From Solirubrobacteraceae bacterium (GTDB lineage Bacteria > Actinomycetota > Thermoleophilia > Solirubrobacterales > Solirubrobacteraceae): a DNA stretch of 11,724 nucleotides. The notes beneath the pieces were generated by a model. The model was not told the origin of the DNA. It did no database searches and saw only the letters and a program-made list of their open reading frames with translations. Position 1 is the stretch's first letter. Each line of letters opens with the position of its first letter. Below are positions 7,139-11,724 of this stretch, one piece after another. The stretch is taken from contig JADGPO010000021.1 of the NCBI GenBank assembly GCA_017882405.1, forward strand, positions 1 through 11,724. The letters run 5' to 3'. The translations under genes were made by a program, and so were the position numbers.

Positions 7139-7316
7139 CTGCTCGAGCCGGAACCGTCTGCGTTGCCGACGTCTCCCGCAGGGTCGAGAGGAACAGAGTC
7201 TTGTCAATCCGACCGTTGAAGATCGGGACACCCAGCTCGACGCATTTGACGATTACGTCACGCCGCTCAAGACCAGCTTCGCGGGCGAGCTCAGTGGGCG
7301 TCAGGTGGTTGGCCAT
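7128..7316 (-). CDS. Small HTH-like protein, 62 aa, function unknown
   Basis: The product starts MANHLTPTELAREAGLERRD and continues with an ELGVPIFNGRIDKTLF segment. The first 30 residues look like the helix-turn-helix at the N-terminus of MerR-type or IF2_N-type small domains (TxxELAxxxGL...VIxKCxELGV). I do not recognise a named family and assign no function; a DNA- or RNA-binding role is inference. The ATG at 7316 is chosen over upstream in-frame starts because a good Shine-Dalgarno, AGGAG (minus strand, 7327-7331), precedes it by 10 bases; this is the clearest SD in the window. The last 12 or so residues (TQTVPARAAGA) look like an unstructured tail. It is divergent from the sigma-factor gene and convergent with the phospholipase gene. 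Confidence 0.7.
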   Translation of the reverse strand: MANHLTPTELAREAGLERRDVIVKCVELGVPIFNGRIDKTLFLSTLRETSATQTVPARAAGA

Positions 7317-7332
7317 ACGGGACTCTCTCCTT

Positions 7333-7387
7333 TTGCGGCTGTTCACTACATAGCCGCAAGTATGCCGCGTCCCCCGGACGGGCACAA
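7333..7387 (-). promoter_or_regulatory. Putative promoter and inverted repeat upstream of the small HTH-like gene
   Basis: On the minus strand TTGTGC (7382-7387), a 17-bp spacer and CATACT (7359-7364) form a passable -35/-10 pair. Immediately downstream, TTGCGGCT and AGCCGCAA (plus-strand 7333-7340 and 7352-7359) make a perfect 8-bp inverted repeat with an 11-bp spacer. It runs from the edge of the -10 to one base before the SD. It could be an operator for the encoded HTH-like protein or a hairpin beside the SD. The repeat is certain; the role is inferred. Confidence 0.4.
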
Positions 7388-7433
7388 CGCGAACGGACGA
7401 AAGTCGGTGCCCGGGCCACGCACTTTGCCCGGG

Positions 7434-7543
7434 TTTGCTTGGTCTTTATGAATATTTAACTTTGGCGAAGACTTGATTGAACAGTACGGTTCAGTGGAAC
7501 CTACAAGGACGTAGGAGACTCCACACTCGGCGGAATAGGTCAG
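7434..7543 (+). promoter_or_regulatory. AT-rich promoter region and structured leader of the sigma-factor gene
   Basis: The stretch 7434-7490 is the most AT-rich part of the window (it includes atgaatatttaacttt) and should hold the promoter. One candidate pair is TTGGCG (7462-7467) with TACGGT (7485-7490), spacing 17, a weak match. Downstream lie two short inverted repeats. GGTTC/GAACC at 7488-7492 and 7497-7501 has a 4-base loop. CCTAC/GTAGG at 7500-7504 and 7511-7515 has a 6-base loop. They share bases 7500-7501 and so exclude each other. The ribosome-binding site before ATG 7544 is weak (AGG at 7537-7539). Confidence 0.35.
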
Positions 7544-9184
7544 ATGGAACTGGCGCTTAGCAGTACGGAAACCGCGGTCCTCCGCAACGAGCGGGCTCTC
7601 GTGGAGGCCGCTAGGCGTGGCGACGACCGCGCGTTCGAGCAGCTCTACGCGATGTATCGGGATCGCGTGGGGGCGTTCATCCTCAGCAAGGTGCGCGATC
7701 ACGGTCGCGCCGAGGACATCTCGCAGGAGGTGTTCATGTCGGCGCTGCGCCAGCTGCGCAGCAACGAACAGGAGATCGCCTTCAAGCCTTGGGTCTTCGC
7801 GATCGCCAAGAACGCCTGCATCGACGAGTTCCGTCGCACCGCACGCGGTCGCGAGGTTCCGGTCGAGGCCGGTGAGGACTTCCCCACCGATCAGCGAGCC
7901 TCCCTGTCGATCGTGCCGTCGCCCCCGTCGGCGATCGAGAGCAAGCAGCGGCTCGAGGATCTGCGCGGCGCCTTCGGTGGTCTCTCGGAGAGCCATCATC
8001 GGCTGCTGGTGATGCGCGAGCTCGAGGGACGCTCCTACGACGAGATCGGCAATCGCCTCGGGATGACCCGCCAGATGGTGGAGAGCGGCCTGTTTCGCGC
8101 TCGGCGCAAGCTCAGCGGGGCGTACGACGAGCTGGCCAGCGGGCGTCGGTGCGAGCAGGTTCAGACAGTGATCGAGAGGGGGGCCGCGCTCAAGCTCAAG
8201 GCATTGGGCATCAAGGAGCGCCGCCGCCTGACCCAGCACCTCTCGCACTGCCAGCCCTGCCGCCACCAGGCCCGGATGGCGGGCGTCGATCCGAGCCTGC
8301 TCAAGCCGCGCAGCATCGCGGCCAAGATCGCCGCCATGCTGCCGTTCGGCGGTTTCTGGCGCTGGCGGCCCTGGCGTGGCGGCGGGTCGAGCGCAGCGGG
8401 GGCCCACGCCTCGGGTCACGCGGCCTCCGGCGCCGCGCAGGCGGCGGGCACCGCAGGCTCGTCGATCACCCTCGGCCAAGCCGCGGCAGCCGCAGCCGCG
8501 CTCGCGATCGCCGGCGCGGGCGGCGGGTTCGCGATCGCCCAGCACAGCGATCACGGTCACCGGCCGCCCCCCGTCAAGCATCACGTGAGCACGACCGCCC
8601 ACGCCGGCTCGGCAGCGGGCGCGCGTCTCGCGCCCCCCGTGGTGCCCGCGTCCGGCCACGGGGTCAGTGCCCAGGGCGCCCGCGCCGGCGCAGCACGGAG
8701 CCACGCGCACGGAGCGCGCGCGGCCGCCAAGCGCTCGGCCACCGGTCCGAAGACGCTCGGCTCAGGCACCAAGCGGGACACCACCGCCAAATCGCCCAAC
8801 TCGGGTCAGAGCCACACCACCCCCACCGGGGGCTCCGGCGCGAGCACCTCGAGCCCGAGCACGCAGACCCCGATCTCGTCCTCCGGAAGTCAGGCCAAGA
8901 ACCTCCTGAACACCACGATCAACCGGACCGGGCAGACCGTGGGCAAGGTCACCGACCCTGTCAAGAAGATCGTCGCCCCGATCCAGAAGGCCACCGATCC
9001 GGTCACCGCGCCCGTCAAGAAGGTCGTCGCGCCCGTGACGAAGGTCGTCGCGCCCGTGACGAAGGTCGTCCCGCCCGTCCCCGGCCCGCCTTCGAGCGGA
9101 GCGAGCGGCTCCGGCGGATCGGCCGGCTCCAGCGAACCGCCGGACCCGGTCGGCACCGTCAAGAAGGTCGTCTCCGGGCTGTAG
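7544..9184 (+). CDS. ECF-type RNA polymerase sigma factor fused to zinc-binding anti-sigma motif, membrane segment and long repetitive tail
   Basis: The 546-residue protein begins with a complete ECF sigma factor. Sigma-2 is around residues 17-100 (AFEQLYAMYRDRV, EDISQEVFMSAL, KPWVFAIAKNACIDEFRR). Sigma-4 is around 135-192 (LLVMRELEGRSYDEIGNRLG followed by an HTH ending RARRKL). Directly after it comes a zinc anti-sigma-type pattern, C203 then H232-x3-C236-x2-C239. An Ala/Gly-rich hydrophobic stretch at about 308-332 is a probable single membrane helix. The remaining roughly 215 residues are low-complexity (Ala, Ser, Thr, Pro, Gly, His, Lys) with VKKVVAPVTK-type repeats at 472-512, and would be outside the cell. 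This suggests a membrane-tethered sigma factor whose own zinc module and tail sense the envelope; release by proteolysis is inference. No separate anti-sigma gene is adjacent. Confidence 0.88.
   Translation: MELALSSTETAVLRNERALVEAARRGDDRAFEQLYAMYRDRVGAFILSKVRDHGRAEDISQEVFMSALRQLRSNEQEIAFKPWVFAIAKNACIDEFRRTARGREVPVEAGEDFPTDQRASLSIVPSPPSAIESKQRLEDLRGAFGGLSESHHRLLVMRELEGRSYDEIGNRLGMTRQMVESGLFRARRKLSGAYDELASGRRCEQVQTVIERGAALKLKALGIKERRRLTQHLSHCQPCRHQARMAGVDPSLLKPRSIAAKIAAMLPFGGFWRWRPWRGGGSSAAGAHASGHAASGAAQAAGTAGSSITLGQAAAAAAALAIAGAGGGFAIAQHSDHGHRPPPVKHHVSTTAHAGSAAGARLAPPVVPASGHGVSAQGARAGAARSHAHGARAAAKRSATGPKTLGSGTKRDTTAKSPNSGQSHTTPTGGSGASTSSPSTQTPISSSGSQAKNLLNTTINRTGQTVGKVTDPVKKIVAPIQKATDPVTAPVKKVVAPVTKVVAPVTKVVPPVPGPPSSGASGSGGSAGSSEPPDPVGTVKKVVSGL
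9020..9082 (+). repeat. 21-bp tandem repeat within the sigma-factor tail
   Basis: Two exact copies of a 21-bp unit (9020-9040 and 9041-9061, beginning aaggtcgtcgcgcccgtgac) are followed by a diverged third to 9082. They encode repeats of KVVAPVT. A looser upstream unit with the same theme (DPVKKIVAPI, DPVTAPVKK) precedes them, so the module probably grew by in-frame slippage. Confidence 0.85.
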
Positions 9185-9201
9185 GTCCGGGGCGGCCGGA
9201 T

Positions 9202-9220
9202 CGCCGGCACCGTCCCGGCG
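9202..9220 (+). terminator. Weak hairpin after the sigma-factor gene
   Basis: CGCCGG (9202-9207) pairs with CCGGCG (9215-9220) across a 7-base loop, 18 bases after the stop codon. It lacks a T-run, so termination is only a possibility. A poor -10-like element, AATACT (9234-9239), lies just upstream of the tRNA gene and may start the tRNA transcript. Confidence 0.25.
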
Positions 9221-9247
9221 GCACCCGCTGTGGAATACTGGCTGGAT

Positions 9248-9321
9248 CGGGGCGTGGCGCAGCCTGGTAGCGCGCACCGTTCGGGTCGGTGAGGTCCCCG
9301 GTTCAAATCCGGGCGCCCCGA
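9248..9321 (+). tRNA. tRNA-Pro (anticodon CGG)
   Basis: A complete cloverleaf can be drawn. The acceptor stem is 9248-9254 with 9314-9320 (CGGGGCG/CGCCCCG). The D stem is 9257-9260 with 9270-9273. The anticodon stem is 9275-9279 with 9287-9291, enclosing the loop TTCGGGT with anticodon CGG at 9282-9284. The T stem is 9297-9301 with 9309-9313, around TTCAAAT. The discriminator base is A9321. The 3' CCA is not encoded. The gene reads proline codon CCG. It lies next to an integrase gene, and tRNA 3' ends are common integration targets. Confidence 0.96.
9302..9321 (+). other. Possible attachment-site core (attL) at the tRNA-Pro 3' end
   Basis: A tyrosine-recombinase gene ends 39 bp after the tRNA and points towards it, the usual layout where an integrative element has used the 3' end of a tRNA as attB. 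The T-loop to discriminator segment is therefore the likely crossover region. I looked for a second copy of this segment to the right and found none within the window, so the other end, and the exact core, lie outside and are unproven. Confidence 0.4.
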
Positions 9322-9326
9322 TGTCT

Positions 9327-9354
9327 AGAAAGCCCTGCTAACGCGGGGCTTTCT
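9327..9354. terminator. Bidirectional intrinsic terminator between tRNA-Pro and the integrase
   Basis: AGAAAGCCC (9327-9335) pairs perfectly with GGGCTTTCT (9346-9354). A G.T wobble and two more GC pairs extend the stem to 12 pairs with a TAAC tetraloop. T-rich bases lie at the stem's 3' edge on both strands. It would stop the tRNA transcript on the plus strand and the integrase transcript on the minus strand, whose restored stop codon is only 6 bases away. Confidence 0.8.
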
Positions 9355-9359
9355 GCTTA

Positions 9360-10734
9360 TCAGCCGGAGTCGCGCTCGGCCGCTGCGGAAGTCGATTCGG
9401 CCGTTTTGTGCCCAATCTGTGCCCAATCGTGGCCATCGACGAGCGCCTTGAGCTGCTCGCGCTCCTCCTCGCTGCGGCGCATCGCGTGGGAGTTAGACGC
9501 GGAGCGTGAAGGCAGGGTCGGTGTGGCCGAGCTGCTGCATCACGTAGGTCGGGTCCTTGCCGATCGCGACCAGGATCGAGGCGAACGTGTGCCGCAGCTT
9601 GTGCGGGGTGATCCCGAGTGGCAGCGGCTGCATTCCGCGCTCATCGACCAGCCGGTGCGCGTGGGCGACCTCGGCGTCGACGACGTCCTGGCGGAGGTTG
9701 TGGCGGGAGCGTGCCGTCCCGGCGGCGGTGACGAACACGGGGTCGTTTGGACCGGTGCGCTCGCTTGCGGCCTTGTGCTCGGTCAGGATCTCCCGCAGCA
9801 GCGGCAGCATGTCGACCTCGCGCATGCCCGCGTCGGTCTTATCGCGGCCGACCTCGAACCGCCCGTTGGCGAGGTCGACGTCACGCCAGAGCATCGCTCC
9901 GGTCGCCGAGGCCCGGCCGCCGCCGAGGAGCAGGGTGGCGAGCGCGGCGCGCCGGCCCGTCGTGTAGGTCGGGTGGCGCTGGGTCCAGCTGCGGCCCCGG
10001 CGGTCGGTCACGTCGATCACGGCTTCGCCGCGATCGAGCTGGCCGGCGGCCTCGAGCAGGATGGCGATCTGCTCGGCGCTGTCCAGGTGAACCGGGCGAG
10101 GCTTGGAGACCTTCATGCGTCGTCGCTTGCCGACCGCCGGATTGCTCGGGAGGTGGCCGTGGTCGACCGCGACGGCGAGGATCTGCGTGAGCAGGTCGAT
10201 GTGCATGTTGATCGAGCGTGCCGACAGGGGACATGCGCGTCGGCGGTAGCTGCGCCCGAGGCGGTCGACGTAGGAGAACATCATCGGATTGCCGCTCTCC
10301 GCAGCCGCTGTGATCTCGGCAGCTTCACGCACCTTGTGCTGCCGGTAGCGGTCGACCTCGGCCACCGTGATCTGCGAGAGGTGGTGCTGCTTGAAGAACG
10401 GCAGCAGGTGGTTGGTGAGGTCGTTGCGGTAGTGGTTGGCCGTGTTCGGCTCGACCTCGAGCTCCTTGGTCGCGTACCAGTCGGAGGCGAACTCGTGGAA
10501 GGTCGGGTCGACCTCCTTCTCCGGAGCCGGCTCGGGCCGTGGAGGTCGCCAGGTGCCGAGGTCGACGTCGCGCAGGACGACGGCCAGCTCTCGCTCCGCC
10601 ATCTGGGTCGTCCAGCCGTCCTCGGGCCGGCCGAGCTTGATCACCCAGCGCTTGCCGTAGGCACGGAATCGCAGCGAGAAGCTGCGCCGCTGCCCGCTGG
10701 GCTTGAGCACCTGTCCGTTGGCCTTGGGGGCCAT
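9360..10734 (-). pseudogene. Tyrosine recombinase (phage-type integrase) with a frameshift in the catalytic Tyr codon
   Basis: This gene would cut and rejoin DNA at the att sites of an integrative element. From the ATG at 10734 (weak SD GAAGG; a GTG at 10821 is possible) the frame runs 413 codons to a TAA at 9493-9495. It contains an AP2-like basic N-terminus, a SAM-like core-binding domain (about 78-200) and the catalytic domain with R274 (GGGRAS), K299 (DKTDAG), H378-x-x-R381 (TPHKLRHTF) and H404 (LGHTDPAFTLRV). The next residue should be the nucleophilic Tyr, but the bases read TAAC where TAC is expected. Deleting one A restores Tyr414 followed by SHAMRRSEEEREQ and 30 more residues to a TGA at 9360-9362, beside the terminator. 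The gene is thus a one-base pseudogene as written, or the base is a sequencing error. Confidence 0.88.
9407..9428 (+). repeat. Perfect 11-bp tandem repeat near the att end
   Basis: TGTGCCCAATC occurs twice head to tail (9407-9417 and 9418-9428), in the downstream-frame tail of the integrase gene and 86 bp from the tRNA. It may be a chance slippage product, or a pair of arm-type binding sites for the recombinase, which are often short direct repeats beside the core. Its role is unknown. Confidence 0.85.
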
Positions 10735-10926
10735 CAGCCTTCGTCGAGGGCCGCCATCGGGTCCAGTATGCAGGTTCCTCGTGCTCACGGCGCGGCTGGA
10801 GCTCGACGCGGACGGGGGCACCGCGCTATGTGGCGGCTTCTCCGCGCCGGGGAACTCGGCGGTGCTACCGAGGCGGAGCGTGAGACCGACCCTGATCGCC
10901 GGGTTGGGGTGACGGTGCCCGTCGGC

Positions 10927-11352
10927 CTAGCGGCTGTCAGGCCCGCCAACACGGAGTAGCTGAGCGCCGGACTGAGTGCGGTCGGTACGCCGGCGCCGGC
11001 CCCGGCGGGGCTTTGCGATCTGGGGCAGCGTCATGGGGTCCGGCTCGTCGACCTTCTGGAGAGCCTCGGCGACACGGGCGGGGGAGAACCCGAGCCTCGG
11101 CCGCGGGCCGGAGCCGAGGCGTACCGCGCCGAGTTCGCCGGCGTGCTCGTACACCCAGGAGCGCGTCTTGCCGTGGAGCCGCGCGATCTCAGCGGCATCG
11201 ACGAGCGGCTCGGTCCGCGCGGGCGCGTGGCCGTTCAACCGCACGGCGAGTCGCTCGGCCAGAAGGTCGGCCAGCCGGTCGAGTGCGTCGTCGTCGTACC
11301 CGGCCAGGTCGGGGACGGATGTGGCGGTCGCGGCGGAGGTGCTCGTGGTCAT
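10927..11352 (-). CDS. Excisionase-like HTH DNA-binding protein
   Basis: The 141-residue protein has a Thr/Ala-rich N-terminus and a short helical segment (ALDRLADLLAERLAVRL, about 23-39). A helix-turn-helix domain follows at about 47-98 (PLVDAAEIARLHGKTRSWVY, then GAVRLGSGPRPRLGFS). This is the excisionase/MerR-type pattern in which the second helix is followed by a wing with G.G.RPR.R and an F. A highly basic tail follows (KPRRGRRRRTDR, about 115-126). Its place 192 bp upstream of the integrase on the same strand suggests a recombination directionality factor or a regulator of the element. The ATG at 11352 is chosen for the GGAG four bases upstream (minus strand, 11357-11360); upstream in-frame starts would overlap the divergent gene. 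Confidence 0.72.
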   Translation of the reverse strand: MTTSTSAATATSVPDLAGYDDDALDRLADLLAERLAVRLNGHAPARTEPLVDAAEIARLHGKTRSWVYEHAGELGAVRLGSGPRPRLGFSPARVAEALQKVDEPDPMTLPQIAKPRRGRRRRTDRTQSGAQLLRVGGPDSR

Positions 11353-11498
11353 CCCTCTCCGGGGATGAGGTATTGGACGGCGAGGCGCGAGTCCCGCACG
11401 CGCGGGTAGCGTTGCGCGTTCGCAGGAGCCATCAGGCGGGGGTGGCACGATCCAGGCGTGCAGAATCTTCAACAGGTTCACGTGCTCTGGACGGCGTG

Positions 11499-11724
11499 AT
11501 GGCCGATAGATCGGTCGCAACGTCCGAGACGGTCATCGTGCCGACACTGAGGGGACCGGTCGAGGTCGTGCGCCAGCAGTGGCGCTCCCGGCGCCCGGGG
11601 AGTCGGTGGAACTGGGAGTGGCTGGCGCGTCGCGCCCGCGAGCGCGACTGGCGCCGGGGCTCGACGGCCCGAGAGGCGATCCGCCAAGCGGTGCTGCTGG
11701 CGCCCGGCAAGCAGCCGAAGTGGC
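11499..11724 (+). CDS. Unrecognised gene, 5' part only (runs off the window)
   Basis: An open frame with no stop continues to the last base (75 codons from the ATG at 11499). It reads MADRSVATSETVIVPTLRGP and then has a Trp- and Arg-rich section (VVRQQWRSRR, RWNWEWLARRARERDWRRG). Third positions are strongly G/C after about the 15th codon, unlike a random frame. An in-frame GTG directly before the ATG (11496) and another at 11442 are alternative starts; the latter follows a GGAG at 11425-11428 at a rather long distance. It is divergent from the HTH gene and so probably belongs to the same integrated element. I do not recognise the family. The antisense frame here is weaker. Whether this is real depends on sequence beyond the window. 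Confidence 0.5.
   Translation, partial: MADRSVATSETVIVPTLRGPVEVVRQQWRSRRPGSRWNWEWLARRARERDWRRGSTAREAIRQAVLLAPGKQPKW

Noticed and set aside
7011..7219. Separate small plus-strand gene starting at 7019
   Set aside because: Its first codons are simply the duplicated end of the phospholipase gene and the rest is antisense to the better supported small HTH-like gene.
7346..8710. Minus-strand open frame of 454 codons opposite the sigma-factor gene
   Set aside because: It covers the divergent promoter region and is antisense to well-defined sigma domains; no recognisable domain of its own.
9289..10959. Plus-strand open frame of 556 codons over the integrase
   Set aside because: It begins inside the tRNA and is antisense to a protein with clear recombinase motifs.
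9360..11724. Second copy of the tRNA-Pro 3' end (attR) inside the window
   Set aside because: I scanned for ttcaaatccggg and the following bases and saw no copy; the other end must lie outside.
1..11724. CRISPR array or ribosomal RNA
   Set aside because: No regularly spaced repeats with unique spacers and no rRNA-like conserved segments were seen; the only repeats are short tandem ones.

Overview
The window is a stretch of very GC-rich bacterial chromosome with strong G/C third-position preference. Ribosome-binding sites are weak or absent on several genes, and some starts look leaderless. Together with the gene content this points to a high-GC actinomycete-type bacterium. A Thermoleophilia/Solirubrobacterales-like lineage is my guess from the flavour of LigA, SurE and the sigma factor; no database comparison was run.

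Left part (1-4326, + strand): core housekeeping genes. These are the 3' end of rpoA, rplQ (ribosomal protein L17), truA (tRNA pseudouridine synthase), a 210-bp gap with a 15-bp tandem repeat and a large hairpin, then surE and ligA (NAD-dependent DNA ligase), which overlap by 4 bp. LigA ends tail-to-tail with a minus-strand, exported D-Ala-D-Ala carboxypeptidase of the PBP4/S13 family; the two stop codons share one palindromic CTAG.

Middle part (5637-9184): a patatin-like phospholipase diverges from the PBP4 gene, and its last 13 codons, including the stop, are tandemly duplicated. A very small minus-strand HTH-like protein gene follows, with an inverted repeat over its putative promoter and ribosome-binding region. 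Divergent from it is the most unusual gene in the window: an ECF sigma factor fused in one chain to a zinc-binding anti-sigma-type motif, a probable membrane segment and a roughly 200-residue low-complexity, probably extracytoplasmic tail with VKKVVAP-type repeats.

Right part (9248-11724): tRNA-Pro(CGG), a bidirectional terminator and then what looks like the end of an integrative element inserted at the tRNA. It carries a tyrosine-recombinase gene, an excisionase-like HTH gene and a divergent gene running off the window. The integrase is broken by one extra base exactly in the codon for the catalytic tyrosine. The reading frame continues intact beyond it to a stop just before the terminator, so the gene is a very young pseudogene, a phase-off variant or a sequencing error.
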